Positions 46,902 to 56,322 of a DNA stretch of 64,000 nt are shown one piece after another. Source of the stretch: Actinoplanes octamycinicus (GTDB taxonomy: Bacteria; Actinomycetota; Actinomycetes; Mycobacteriales; Micromonosporaceae). A model generated the notes under the pieces. It was given only the letters and a program-made list of their open reading frames with translations. It was not told where the DNA came from and ran no database searches. The stretch is from the NCBI RefSeq assembly GCF_014205225.1, contig NZ_JACHNB010000001.1:4693501-4757500 (forward strand), read 5' to 3'. Positions within the stretch are counted from its first letter, which is position 1. Each line of letters opens with the position of its first letter. Both the position numbers and the translations under genes were made by a program.

Positions 46902-47357
46902 TTATCGGGTTCCCCAGGCATAGGTCTGTTTGGCGAGTTTGAGGTACATGAACGTGTCCACCGCGGCGACCCCCTGGATCGGCCGGACCTTCTCGTTGAG
47001 CAGGTCCAGCAGGTGCTCGTCGTCGGTGCAGACCAGCTCGACCAGCAGGTCGTAGCGGCCGGCGCAGATCACCACGTAGTCCACCTCGGGGATCGACGCC
47101 AGCTCGTCGGCGATCTCCCGGAGGTCGCCGGTGACCCGCAGACCGACCATCGCCTGCCGGGCGAAACCCAGGGTGAGCGGGTCGGTCACGGCGACGATCT
47201 GCATCAGGCCGTTGTCCAGGAGCCGCTGTACGCGCTGGCGCACCGCGGCCTCGGACAGCCCGATCGTCTTGGCGAGCGTGGCGTAGGACATCCGCCCGTC
47301 CCGCTGCAGGTGATCGATGATCTGCTTGTTGATCTCATCCAGCCCCGTCTCACTCAC
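46902..47357 (-). CDS. Lrp/AsnC-family regulator
   Basis: A 151-residue protein: HTH (IDHLQRDGRMSYATLAKTIGLSEAAVRQRVQ) plus the RAM effector domain (about 70-145). GTG 47357 start. It lies inside the ALDH-gabT-lrp-oxidoreductase run, so it probably controls polyamine or GABA catabolism locally, with an amino acid as effector. Confidence 0.9.
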   Translation of the reverse strand: MSETGLDEINKQIIDHLQRDGRMSYATLAKTIGLSEAAVRQRVQRLLDNGLMQIVAVTDPLTLGFARQAMVGLRVTGDLREIADELASIPEVDYVVICAGRYDLLVELVCTDDEHLLDLLNEKVRPIQGVAAVDTFMYLKLAKQTYAWGTR

Positions 47358-47390
47358 GGCGCGATTCTTCCCTGTGAGCGTGCTCTTGGG

Positions 47391-48650
47391 CTAGTTCCGC
47401 AGAGCTTCACGCAGAATGTCCAGCCCACGGTGGAGGTCCTGGTCGGAGATCACCAGGGGCGGGAGGAAACGCAGCACGTTCCCGTAGGTGCCGCAGGTCA
47501 GCGTGAGCAGGCCGCGGTCGTGGCAGGCTCGCGAGACGGCGGCCGTCCGGGCCGGATCCGGCTCCAGGGTCCCCGGCTCGGTGATCTCCATGGCGATCAT
47601 CGCGCCCCGCCCGCGCACTTCCGCCATGTCCGAGAAATCAGACAGAGCGGTTTTCAGTACGTCCTCGATGCGTCGCGCCGCGCCGGCCAGATCCAGCTCG
47701 CGCATGGTCTCGATGGCGGCGAGCGCGGCGGCACACGCGACCGGGTTCCCGCCGTAGGTCCCGCCGAGGCCACCGGCATGCACGGCGTCCATGAGAGAAG
47801 CCCGCCCGACCACCCCGGCGATCGGCAGCCCGCCGCCCATCCCCTTGGCCGTGGTGATCAGGTCCGGCTCCAGGCCCTCGTGCTCGGAGGCGAACCACTG
47901 CCCGGTCCGGCAGAAACCGGTCTGGATCTCGTCGGCGATGAACACCGCGCCGGCCTCGGCCGCCCAGGCGGCAAGCGCGGGCAGGAAACCGGGCGCCGGT
48001 ACGACGAAGCCGCCCTCACCCTGGATCGGCTCGATCAGCACGGCCGCCACGTTGCCCGCGCCGACCTGCTTCTCGATCACGTCGATCGCCCGGCGGGCCG
48101 CCTCGGCGCCGTCCAGCCCGCCGTCGCGCAGCGGATAGGACATCGGCGCCCGGTAGACCTCCGGCGCGAACGGGCCGAACCGGTGCTTGTACGGCATGTT
48201 CTTCGCGGTCAGCGCCATGGTCAGGTTGGTCCGGCCGTGGTACGCGTGGTCGAACACCACGACCGCCTGCCGCCCGGTGGCGTGCCGGGCGATCTTGACG
48301 GCGTTCTCCACCGCCTCGGCGCCGGAGTTGAACAGCGCGGCCCGCTTCTCGAAGGAGCCCGGGGTCAGCTCGATCAACTGCTCGCAGACCGCGACGTACG
48401 ACTCGTACGGCGCGACCATGAAGCAGGTGTGGGTGAACCGCTCGACCTGGGCCCGGACCGCCTCGACCACCCTCGGCGCGGCGTTGCCGACGTTGGTGAC
48501 CGCGATGCCGGAGGCGAAGTCGATCCATTCCCGGCCGTCCACGTCGGTCAGCGTGCCGCCGCCGGCGTGGTCGACGTACGCGGCGATGGTGGACCCGACG
48601 CCCCGGGCGACCGCGGCCAGTCTCCGCTTGTGCAGCTGCTCCGAGTTCAT
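47391..48650 (-). CDS. gabT: 4-aminobutyrate aminotransferase
   Basis: A 419-residue class III aminotransferase of the GabT group: FNSGAEAVENAVKIAR, FIADEIQTGFCRTGQWFA, PLP lysine in TTAKGMGGGLPIAGVVG, and EPIQGEGGFVVPAPGFL. Converts GABA and 2-oxoglutarate to succinate semialdehyde and glutamate. ATG 48650 overlaps the upstream ALDH stop by one base. 33 bp before the Lrp gene. Confidence 0.92.
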   Translation of the reverse strand: MNSEQLHKRRLAAVARGVGSTIAAYVDHAGGGTLTDVDGREWIDFASGIAVTNVGNAAPRVVEAVRAQVERFTHTCFMVAPYESYVAVCEQLIELTPGSFEKRAALFNSGAEAVENAVKIARHATGRQAVVVFDHAYHGRTNLTMALTAKNMPYKHRFGPFAPEVYRAPMSYPLRDGGLDGAEAARRAIDVIEKQVGAGNVAAVLIEPIQGEGGFVVPAPGFLPALAAWAAEAGAVFIADEIQTGFCRTGQWFASEHEGLEPDLITTAKGMGGGLPIAGVVGRASLMDAVHAGGLGGTYGGNPVACAAALAAIETMRELDLAGAARRIEDVLKTALSDFSDMAEVRGRGAMIAMEITEPGTLEPDPARTAAVSRACHDRGLLTLTCGTYGNVLRFLPPLVISDQDLHRGLDILREALRN

Positions 48651-50086
48651 CACGCCCCCACGTTGTGCATGACGTGCTTGATGCGGGTGTAGTCCTCCAG
48701 GCCGTACACCGAAAGGTCCTTGCCGTGGCCGGAGTGCTTGAAGCCGCCGTGCGGCATCTCCGCGACCAGCGGGATGTGGCAGTTGACCCAGACGCAGCCG
48801 AAGTCGAGCCGCTGGGTCATCCGCATCGCCCGCCCGTGGTCCCGGGTCCACACGCTGGAGGCCAGCGCGTAGTCCACCCCGTTGGCGAAGCGGACCGCCT
48901 CGTCCTCGTCGGCGAACTGCTGCACGGTGATGACCGGGCCGAACACCTCGTTCTGGATGATCTCGTCGTCCTGGCGCAGGCCGGCCACCACGGTGGGCGA
49001 CCAGAAGAAGCCGCGGTCGCCGACCCGGGCGCCGCCGGCCTCGATCGAGGCGTGGTCGGGCAGCCGGTCGATGAAGCCGCTCACCCGGCTCAGCTGGCCG
49101 GCGTTGTTGACCGGGCCGTAGAGCACGTCCTCGTCGTCGGGGGCGCCGGTCTTCAAGCCGCGGGCCTGCTCGGCGAGGGCGGCCACGAAGTCCTGGTACA
49201 CCGCCGGGGCGACCAGCACCCGGGTGGCCGCGGTGCAGTCCTGCCCGGCGTTGAAGTACCCGGCGACCGCGATGTCCGCGGCGGCCGCCGCGATGTCGGC
49301 GTCCTCGAAGACCACGACCGGGGCCTTGCCGCCCAGCTCCAGGTGGGTGCGCTTGAGGTCGGCGGCGGCCGAGCCGGCCACCTCCATGCCGGCCCGCACC
49401 GAGCCGGTGATCGACACCATCTGCGGGGTCTTGTGCTCGACCAGGGCGCGGCCGGTGTCCCGGTCGCCGAGCAGCACGTTGAAGACACCGGCCGGGAAGA
49501 ACTCGGCGGCGATCTCGGCCAGCATGACGCTGGTGACCGGGGTGGTGTCGGACGGCTTGAGCACCACGGTGTTGCCCGCGGCCAGGGCCGGCGCGATCTT
49601 CCAGACCGCCATCATCAGCGGGTAGTTCCACGGGGTGACCTGGGCGCAGACGCCGACCGGCTCGCGCCGCACGTAGCTCTCGAAGCCGTTCATGTACTGC
49701 CCCGCGGAGCGGCCCTCGAGCAGCCGGGCGGCGCCGGCGAAGAACCGGATCTGGTCGACCGCCGGCGGCAGCTCCTCGCTGGCGGTCAGGCCGAGCGGCT
49801 TCCCGGTGTTCTGCGACTCGGCGGCGACCAGCTCGTCGGCCCGGGCCTCGACCGCGTCGGCGAACTTGAGCAGCGCCTTCTGCCGGTCGCTGGGAGTGGT
49901 GTTCCGCCACTCCTCGAAGGCCGTGGACGCGGCGGCCATGGCCCGGTCGACGTCCTCCTTGCCGGAGATCGGGGCGGACGCGAAGACCTCGCCGGTGCTC
50001 GGGTCGATCAGATCCGCATACCGCCCGTCGGCGGGCGCGACCGCGGCGCCGGCGATGAGATTGTGCAGAACCTTCTTGGCGGTCAT
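48650..50086 (-). CDS. Gamma-aminobutyraldehyde dehydrogenase-like ALDH, copy 2
   Basis: A 478-residue ALDH closely similar to the one at 32188-33624, with the same length and motifs: VTPWNYPLMMAVWKIAPA, LELGGKAPVVVFED and AGQDCTAATRVL. ATG 50086 follows GGAGG by 4 nt; the long frame upstream has no ALDH similarity. First gene of the ALDH-gabT-lrp-oxidoreductase operon. It could oxidise 4-aminobutanal or succinate semialdehyde; sequence alone does not decide. Confidence 0.9.
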   Translation of the reverse strand: MTAKKVLHNLIAGAAVAPADGRYADLIDPSTGEVFASAPISGKEDVDRAMAAASTAFEEWRNTTPSDRQKALLKFADAVEARADELVAAESQNTGKPLGLTASEELPPAVDQIRFFAGAARLLEGRSAGQYMNGFESYVRREPVGVCAQVTPWNYPLMMAVWKIAPALAAGNTVVLKPSDTTPVTSVMLAEIAAEFFPAGVFNVLLGDRDTGRALVEHKTPQMVSITGSVRAGMEVAGSAAADLKRTHLELGGKAPVVVFEDADIAAAAADIAVAGYFNAGQDCTAATRVLVAPAVYQDFVAALAEQARGLKTGAPDDEDVLYGPVNNAGQLSRVSGFIDRLPDHASIEAGGARVGDRGFFWSPTVVAGLRQDDEIIQNEVFGPVITVQQFADEDEAVRFANGVDYALASSVWTRDHGRAMRMTQRLDFGCVWVNCHIPLVAEMPHGGFKHSGHGKDLSVYGLEDYTRIKHVMHNVGA

Positions 50087-50177
50087 CCGGCCTCCAACTT
50101 CGGGATCAGTGCATGCCGCCCCATCTTTTCCGCTGAATCCGTGGTGAACAAGGGGGTGCAGGCATTTTTCCGTGTTC

Positions 50178-51383
50178 TCAGGTACGGCGTCGCACGGCGA
50201 GCACGGCGACGTCGTCCCCCGGCTGCTCGGTGTCCGCGATGCCCAGCACCGTGGTGCACACCGTCTCCGCATTGTCCGCCCGGACCAGGCCGGTGAGCCG
50301 CCCCAATCCGGTATCGATCACCTGGTCCCGGCGCTCCACCAGGCCGTCGGTGTAGCAGAGCAGCAGGGCGCCGGGCGGGAACTCCAGGGTGGTGCTGCGC
50401 CGGCGCCGGGTGCGCGGGCCGATGCCGAGCGGCGGGTCGACCATGATCTCGGCCAGCGCGGCGCCCTCGCCGGGACAGGCCACCACCGGGGGCAGGTGCC
50501 CGGCCGAGGAGAGCACGATCCGCTCCCGGTCCGGGCTGATCATCGCGTACAGCGCGGTGGTCAGGCTGCCCGCCTCGAAGTGGTGCACCTTGCGGTTCAG
50601 CAGGGTGAGCGCCTCGGCCGGGTCGTCGCAGATCAGCGCGTAGGAGCGGAGCGCGCTGCGGATCCGGCCCATCACCACGGCGGAGGCCAGGCCGTGACCG
50701 GAGACGTCGCCGATCACCACGCCCAGGTGGCCGGAGGGGAGGGTGAAGACGTCGTACCAGTCGCCACCGATGCCGAACGCGTGCCCGGGCACGTAGCGGG
50801 CGGCCAGCTCGACGCCGGGGATCTCGGGCAACCGGGCCGGCAGCAGGCTGCGCTGCAGGGCCAGGGCGGCGGCCTGGTCCAGCTTGTGCGACCGGATCCG
50901 GCCGGCCACCCCGGCCCGGTCGGCGACCAGCTCCAGCAACCGGATGTCGTCGGCCCCGAACCGGCGCGGCGTCAGCGTGCCGACGTGCAGCACCCCGATC
51001 AGGTCGGTGCCGGCCAGGATCGGCACGCCGAGCAGCGACCGGATCCCCTTGTGCAGCAGGATCGGGTTGACCACGTCGCCCGCGGTGACGTCGGCGATCC
51101 GGACCGGCCGGCGGCCGGCCGCCACCCGGCCGGCGAAACCGCGCCCGACGGCGACCCGGAACCCGGCCCGGACCTCCTCCTCCAGACCCTTGGCCGCGGT
51201 GGCGACCAGCTGCTGGGCGTGCTCGTCCAGCAGCAGGATCGCCGCGGTGTCCACGTCCAGCAGGTCCCGGACCCGGTCCAGCAACTCGTCGAGCAGATCG
51301 GAGGCATCGAGGCGCGACAGGGCCGCATCGGTGACCGCCTCGAACCGCCGTAGCCGCTCGTCGTCGTTGATGCGTCGGGGCAC
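50178..51383 (-). CDS. GAF-PP2C (SpoIIE/RsbU-like) phosphatase
   Basis: A 401-residue protein. GAF domain about 20-165, then a SpoIIE-type PP2C domain (about 185-400) with metal motifs GGDWYDVF and VIGDVSGHGLASA, and GDDVAVLAVR near the C terminus. Such phosphatases dephosphorylate STAS antagonists and activate partner-switching sigma systems, so it may act on the STAS protein at 8074-8376 or others. GTG 51383 start. Confidence 0.9.
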   Translation of the reverse strand: MPRRINDDERLRRFEAVTDAALSRLDASDLLDELLDRVRDLLDVDTAAILLLDEHAQQLVATAAKGLEEEVRAGFRVAVGRGFAGRVAAGRRPVRIADVTAGDVVNPILLHKGIRSLLGVPILAGTDLIGVLHVGTLTPRRFGADDIRLLELVADRAGVAGRIRSHKLDQAAALALQRSLLPARLPEIPGVELAARYVPGHAFGIGGDWYDVFTLPSGHLGVVIGDVSGHGLASAVVMGRIRSALRSYALICDDPAEALTLLNRKVHHFEAGSLTTALYAMISPDRERIVLSSAGHLPPVVACPGEGAALAEIMVDPPLGIGPRTRRRRSTTLEFPPGALLLCYTDGLVERRDQVIDTGLGRLTGLVRADNAETVCTTVLGIADTEQPGDDVAVLAVRRRT

Positions 51384-51429
51384 GGTTTCAGCCTAGTGTC
51401 AGCTCGCCGGAGCGGACGGTAACCAGCGG

Positions 51430-53802
51430 TTACGACTCGATCGGCCGGACCTCCACCGGGGTGACCAGCCGGCGGTCGGCGCCGGCCGGGCGGACCGGGC
51501 CGGTCAGCGTGACGGTCGCCTGGCAGGACAGGTCGCCGGCCGAGGTGCCGACGAGCACCCGCAAGTCACCGGGCTCCACCACGCGCTGGAGGTCGCGGCC
51601 GGCGAACGCGGTGCGGTCGGTGTGCACGTGGAAGGTGACCTCGGCGCCCGCCCCGGCGGCCAGCTCGACGCGCTGGAAACCGGACAGCTGGCGGACCGGA
51701 CGGGTGACCTGGGCGACCGGGTCGGACAGGTAGAGCTGGACCACCTCGGCGCCGTCCCGCCCGCCGGTGTTGCGGACCCGCACGGTGACGCTGAACTCGC
51801 CGTCGGTCGGCACGGTGTCCGCGCTGACCTTCAGCTCGTCGACCGCGAAGGTGGTGTACGAGCTGCCGTAGCCGAACGGGTAGAGCGGCGTCGGGTCGAG
51901 GTTGCTCACCCCGCTGTGCGTGGCGCCCAGGATCGGCTGCAGGTAGGTGCCCGGCTGCCCGCCCGGGGTCCGCGGGATCTGCACCGGCAGCTTGCCGGTC
52001 GGCTGGATCCGGCCGCTGAGCACGCCGGCGATCGCCTGCCCGCCGGCCTGGCCGGGCATGAACGCCTGGACCAGGCCGGCCACCCGGCCGGCCAGGTCGC
52101 CCAGCGCGTACGGCCGGCCGGAGACCACCACCACGACCAGCGGCGTGCCGGTGGCCAGCAGCGCCTCCAGCAGCTCCGCCTGCACGCCGGGCAGCCGCAG
52201 GTCGTCGGCGTCACAGCCCTCGCCCGAGGTGCCCTTGCCGAACAAGCCGGCCAGGTCGCCGACGAAGGCCACCGCCAGTTCGGCGCCGCGGGCCGCCTCG
52301 ACCGCCTCGGCGAAACCGCTGCGGTCGTCGCCGGTCACCTCGCAGCCGCGGGCGTAGCCGATCTCGCCGTCCGGGAACTCGGCGCGCAGGCCGTCCAGCG
52401 CGGTCGGGATGTCCAGGCCCAGGCCGAGCTGCGGGTACCGGGGGAGCACGTGGTTCGGGAAGGCGTAGCAGCCGAGGAAGGTGCGGGCGTCGTCGGCGCA
52501 CGGGCCGATCGCGGCGATCCGGCGCGGCCCGGCGACCGGCAGCGCGCTGCCCGCGTCGAGCAGCACGACCGAGCGCTCGGCCAGCTCGGCGGCGAGCGCC
52601 CGGTTGCCCGGCCCGTTCAGGTCGGTGACCGGCGCGGCCAGCACCGACTCCTCCGGGGTCCAGCCCGGGTCGAGCAGGCCCAGCTGGGCCTTCTGGGTGA
52701 GCAGGCGGCGGGCGGCGCGGTCGACCAGCTCCTCCGGCACCTCGCCGCGGCGGACCTTGGCGACCAGCTCGGCGCCGTACCCGATGGTGTCCGGCAGCTC
52801 GACGTCGATCCCGGCGGCCAGCGCCTGCGCGCCGGCGTCGGCGTTGCCGGTGGCGACGCCGTGCATGGTGGCCAGGAATGGGATCGCCCAGTAGTCGGAG
52901 ACCACGGTGCCGGTGAAACCCCACTCGTCCCGGAGCACCTCGGTGAGCAACCACCGGTCGGCGCCGGCCGGCACCCCGTCGACGTCGGAATAGGAATTCA
53001 TGACCGAGCCCGCGCCGCCGATCTGCACGGCAGTCTCGAACGGGGGCAGGATCAGGTCGATCAGCTCGCGCCGGCCCATCGGCACCGGGCCGTGGTTGCG
53101 GGCGCCACGGGAGGCGGAGTAGCCGGCGAAATGCTTGAGCGTGGCGATCACCCCGGAGCTCTGCAGGCCCCGGACATAGGCGGAGCCGACCATCGCGACC
53201 AGATAGGGGTCCTCGCCGATGGTCTCCTCGACCCGGCCCCACCGGTAGTCGCGGACCACGTCGAGCACCGGGGACAGGCCCTGGTGCACGCCGAGCGCGG
53301 CCATGTCCCGGCCGATCGCCGCGGACATCCGCTCGATCAGCTCCGGGTCGAAGGTGGCGCCCCAGGCGAGCGCGGCCGGGTAGACGGTGGCGCCGAACGC
53401 GGTGAACCCGGTCAGGCACTCCTCGTGCACGATCGCGGGGATGCCGAGCCGGGCGGCCATCACCACGCGCTGCTGGCGGATCAGCTCGGCGGCGCCCTCG
53501 GCGGGGGAGAGCGGGATGCTGCCGTACACCCGGGTCAGGTGGCCGAGGCCGTGCTCGGCCGCGTCCGTCAGCGACACCGAGCCGCCGGCCGCGAAGACGT
53601 CCTGCATCGGGGCGACGTTGTGCTGCTCCTCTGGGTCGTAGCCGTCCTCCTGCGCGGTGTCGCCCATGTCGTTGCCGACCCAGCGGCTACCCAGCTGCGC
53701 GACCTTCTCCTCGAGGGTCATCTCGGCGAGCAGCGCCTCGACGCGGTCGGCGACGGGGAGCGCCGGGTCGCGCCACGGCTGGGTCACCTGTTCTGTGGTC
53801 AA
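51430..53802 (-). CDS. GH3 beta-glucosidase/beta-xylosidase (intracellular)
   Basis: A 790-residue family 3 glycosidase without signal peptide. Barrel domain with KHFAGYSASRG and nucleophile Asp in GTVVSDYWAIPF; second domain with VVVVVSGRPYAL; C-terminal fibronectin III-like domain (about 660-760). TTG 53802 follows GGAGGAAACG, the only good RBS. Divergent from a sugar ABC importer, an arrangement seen with BxlA and CebB-type enzymes that split imported disaccharides. Operator palindromes of CGAAA-N-TTTCG type favour xylobiose, but substrate is inferred. Confidence 0.9.
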   Translation of the reverse strand: MTTEQVTQPWRDPALPVADRVEALLAEMTLEEKVAQLGSRWVGNDMGDTAQEDGYDPEEQHNVAPMQDVFAAGGSVSLTDAAEHGLGHLTRVYGSIPLSPAEGAAELIRQQRVVMAARLGIPAIVHEECLTGFTAFGATVYPAALAWGATFDPELIERMSAAIGRDMAALGVHQGLSPVLDVVRDYRWGRVEETIGEDPYLVAMVGSAYVRGLQSSGVIATLKHFAGYSASRGARNHGPVPMGRRELIDLILPPFETAVQIGGAGSVMNSYSDVDGVPAGADRWLLTEVLRDEWGFTGTVVSDYWAIPFLATMHGVATGNADAGAQALAAGIDVELPDTIGYGAELVAKVRRGEVPEELVDRAARRLLTQKAQLGLLDPGWTPEESVLAAPVTDLNGPGNRALAAELAERSVVLLDAGSALPVAGPRRIAAIGPCADDARTFLGCYAFPNHVLPRYPQLGLGLDIPTALDGLRAEFPDGEIGYARGCEVTGDDRSGFAEAVEAARGAELAVAFVGDLAGLFGKGTSGEGCDADDLRLPGVQAELLEALLATGTPLVVVVVSGRPYALGDLAGRVAGLVQAFMPGQAGGQAIAGVLSGRIQPTGKLPVQIPRTPGGQPGTYLQPILGATHSGVSNLDPTPLYPFGYGSSYTTFAVDELKVSADTVPTDGEFSVTVRVRNTGGRDGAEVVQLYLSDPVAQVTRPVRQLSGFQRVELAAGAGAEVTFHVHTDRTAFAGRDLQRVVEPGDLRVLVGTSAGDLSCQATVTLTGPVRPAGADRRLVTPVEVRPIES

Positions 53803-53820
53803 CGTTTCCTCCGAAGGGTT

Positions 53821-53835
53821 CCCGAAAGTTTCGGG
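53821..53835. promoter_or_regulatory. Operator palindrome upstream of the GH3 gene
   Basis: CCCGAAA-G-TTTCGGG is a perfect 15-bp LacI-type palindrome 19 bp upstream of the GH3 start. Confidence 0.6.
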
Positions 53836-53947
53836 TGCCGTGACAAGCACGGCGGCGTAACGAATGTGCCTGCCGAGGGTGCCTACTCTGGCGCTCAGGG
53901 CACGGTTCGGGCAAGGGCCTTGACACTCGTCACAGCGAAACCCTACG

Positions 53948-53998
53948 TTAACGAAACCTCGCGTTAATTTGCGGCTGTCACTCGAAAGTTCCGGAACT
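53948..53998. promoter_or_regulatory. Two further operator-like dyads before the sugar-binding protein gene
   Basis: TTAACG (53948-53953) and CGTTAA (53962-53967) form one inverted repeat. TCGAAAGTTCCGGA (53983-53996), overlapping the perfect palindrome AGTTCCGGAACT (53987-53998), resembles the CGAAA-N-TTTCG site at 53821. They lie in the divergent promoter region shared by the GH3 and transporter genes. Confidence 0.5.
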
Positions 53999-54072
53999 AA
54001 GTGACCGCCGTCGCCATCGCTTTATCACCCCTCCGCGGCTCGCCGCGGCTTGCTTCGACTACGGAGAACAGC

Positions 54073-55398
54073 GTGAAGCGCAGGAACTTTCTGAGTCTCA
54101 CCGCGGGTGCTGCCGCGGCCACCGGTCTCGCCGCGTGCGGCAGCTCCGGCCCGTCCGACACCAGCAGCGGCAGCGGCTCCGGCGGCGCCGACGCCGCCAG
54201 CTACTGGTTCCTCAGCGGCCCGCCCGGAGAGCCGATCCGGCAGGGCGCGGTGGACCGCTTCAACAAGACCGGCAACGGCACCATCAAGGTCACCACGTTC
54301 CAGAACGACACCTACAAGGACAAGCTGAAGACCGCGCTCGGCGCGGGCCAGGCCCCGAGCATCATCTGGGGCTGGGGCGGCGGCGGCCTGAAGAGCTACG
54401 TCGAGGCCGGCCAGGTCGACGACCTGACCGATTGGTTCGCGCAGAACTCCGCGGTCAAGGACCGGCTGTTCAAGGCGTCCTTCGGCCCGGCCACCATCGA
54501 CGGCAAGATCTACGCGATGCCGGCCGAGACCGTGCAGCCGATCGTCATGCTGTACAACAAGGAGGCCTTCGAGAAGGCCGGCGTGTCGGCCCCGCCGCAG
54601 ACCTGGGCCGAGCTGATGGAGCAGGTCCCGAAGTTCAACGCCAAGGGCATCGCGCCGTTCTCGCTGGCCGGCCAGTCGCGCTGGACCAACATGATGTGGC
54701 TCGAGCTCCTCTTCGACCGGATCGGCGGCCCCGAGGTCTTCGGCAACGCCTACAACGGCCAGAAGGACGCCTGGAGCAACCCGGCCGCGATCGACGCGCT
54801 CACCAAGGTCCAGGACCTGGTCAAGGCGAACGGCTTCATCAAGGGCTTCGCGTCGGTCACCGCCGACTCCAACGCCGACCAGGCGCTGCTCTACCGCGGC
54901 AAGGCGGCCATGGAGCTGCACGGCTCCTGGTCGTACGGCATCATCAAGGCCGAGGGTGGCTCGTTCATCAAGGACGGCAAGCTGGGCTACGCCAGCTTCC
55001 CGGCGGTCGACGGTGGCAAGGGCGACCCGACCAACGCCTACGGCAACGCCGGTCAGTACCTCTCGATCTACTCGAAGGCGTCGGACAAGCAGAAGGAGAC
55101 CGCGAAGGCGTTCTTCAAGACCATGCTCGACGACGCCGAGCAGCAGGGCTGGATCGAGTCCGGCGGTGTCCCGATCGTCCAGGGCTCGAACGCGAAGCTG
55201 GCGAACTCCCCGGACAAGGACTTCCTCAACTTCATCTACGACGTGTCCAGCAAGGCGAACAACTTCGGTCAGTCCTGGGACCAGGCGCTGAGCCCGACGG
55301 CCGCGGAGACGCTGCTGGAGAACATCGCCAAGCTGTTCCAGCTGAAGGTCACTCCGCAGGAGTTCGCCACCAACATGAACGCGGTTATCGGCAAATGA
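54073..55398 (+). CDS. Sugar ABC transporter substrate-binding lipoprotein
   Basis: A 441-residue family 1 extracellular solute-binding protein. Signal with twin arginine (VKRRNFLSLTAG) and lipobox LAAC (Cys about residue 22), then a Ser/Gly linker. Typical elements: QGAVDRFNKTGNGTIKV, LKTALGAGQAPSI, ELHGSWSYGII. GTG 54073 follows GGAG by 8 nt; the frame from 54001 adds a non-signal-like leader. Likely binds a xylo- or cello-oligosaccharide given the neighbouring GH3. Confidence 0.88.
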   Translation: MKRRNFLSLTAGAAAATGLAACGSSGPSDTSSGSGSGGADAASYWFLSGPPGEPIRQGAVDRFNKTGNGTIKVTTFQNDTYKDKLKTALGAGQAPSIIWGWGGGGLKSYVEAGQVDDLTDWFAQNSAVKDRLFKASFGPATIDGKIYAMPAETVQPIVMLYNKEAFEKAGVSAPPQTWAELMEQVPKFNAKGIAPFSLAGQSRWTNMMWLELLFDRIGGPEVFGNAYNGQKDAWSNPAAIDALTKVQDLVKANGFIKGFASVTADSNADQALLYRGKAAMELHGSWSYGIIKAEGGSFIKDGKLGYASFPAVDGGKGDPTNAYGNAGQYLSIYSKASDKQKETAKAFFKTMLDDAEQQGWIESGGVPIVQGSNAKLANSPDKDFLNFIYDVSSKANNFGQSWDQALSPTAAETLLENIAKLFQLKVTPQEFATNMNAVIGK

Positions 55399-56321
55399 CG
55401 ATCGCACCGCCTGTAGTGCGGACCGCTCCCTCCACCGCCGCGCGCGGTGGGGGGAGCGGTTCCGTCTCCTGGATGGCCTGGCCGGCCCTGATCGCCTTCA
55501 CGATCTTCGGTGTCATCCCGCTCTTCGGCGTGCTCTACCTGAGCTTCTCGTCGTGGAACGGGCTCAGCGAGACCATCCCGATGAGCGGGCTGGAGAGCTG
55601 GAAGTCGGTGCTGTCCGACCCCGGCCTGCCGCACGCCCTCTGGGTGACCTTCCTGATCATGGCGCTCTCCTGGCTCGCGCAGACGCCGATCTCGATCCTG
55701 CTCGGGGTCTTCATCGCCAAGCATGCGCGGTACCGCAGCGTGCTCGCGGTGCTCTTCTTCGTCCCGCTGCTGCTCAGCCAGGTGGCCATCTCGATCACCT
55801 ACAAGATGCTGCTGGACCCGAACTTCGGTCTCGGCGCCGGTCTCGGCCTGGAGTTCCTGCAGCAGGACTGGCTGGGCGACAGCACGCTCGCGGTCGGCGT
55901 GGTCATCTTCGTGGTGTCCTGGCAGTGGATCCCGTTCCACTCGCTGATCTACCAGGGCGGCGTCCGGCAGATCCCGGCCTCGATGTACGAGGCGGCCGAG
56001 ATCGACGGCGCCGGCCGCGTCCGCAAGTTCTTCAGCATCACGCTGCCGCAGCTGAAGTACACGATCATCACATCGTCGACGCTGATGGTGGTCGGCTCAC
56101 TGACCTTCTTCGACCTGATCTGGGTGCTCACCGCCGGTGGTCCCGGCGACGCCACCCGGGCGCTCGCGGTCGACATGTACCAGCGCGGCTTCAAGGCCAC
56201 CCTGATGGGCCCGGCCAGCGTCATCGCCGTCATCCTGGTGCTGCTCGGCCTGGGCCTGGCCCTGCTGCTGCGCCGCCTCGGTGGCCGGGATGCGACCGAG
56301 AGCCAGCTGGAAGGAGCCTGA
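55395..56321 (+). CDS. Sugar ABC transporter permease (MalF type)
   Basis: A 308-residue permease with six membrane helices; EAA loop YEAAEIDGAGRVRKFFSITLPQL. ATG 55395 overlaps the binding-protein stop (ATGA). No dedicated ATPase gene follows, so a shared MsiK-like ATPase elsewhere is expected, as in other actinomycete sugar importers. Confidence 0.9.
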   Translation: MTIAPPVVRTAPSTAARGGGSGSVSWMAWPALIAFTIFGVIPLFGVLYLSFSSWNGLSETIPMSGLESWKSVLSDPGLPHALWVTFLIMALSWLAQTPISILLGVFIAKHARYRSVLAVLFFVPLLLSQVAISITYKMLLDPNFGLGAGLGLEFLQQDWLGDSTLAVGVVIFVVSWQWIPFHSLIYQGGVRQIPASMYEAAEIDGAGRVRKFFSITLPQLKYTIITSSTLMVVGSLTFFDLIWVLTAGGPGDATRALAVDMYQRGFKATLMGPASVIAVILVLLGLGLALLLRRLGGRDATESQLEGA

Positions 56322-56322
56322 G

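Noticed and set aside
45432..48692. 1086-codon plus-strand ORF
   Set aside because: Antisense to four solid genes (oxidoreductase, Lrp, gabT and part of ALDH) and begins in the minisatellite; a GC-rich shadow.
51622..53967. 781-codon plus-strand ORF opposite the GH3 gene
   Set aside because: Shadow frame; GH3 catalytic motifs on the minus strand are clear.
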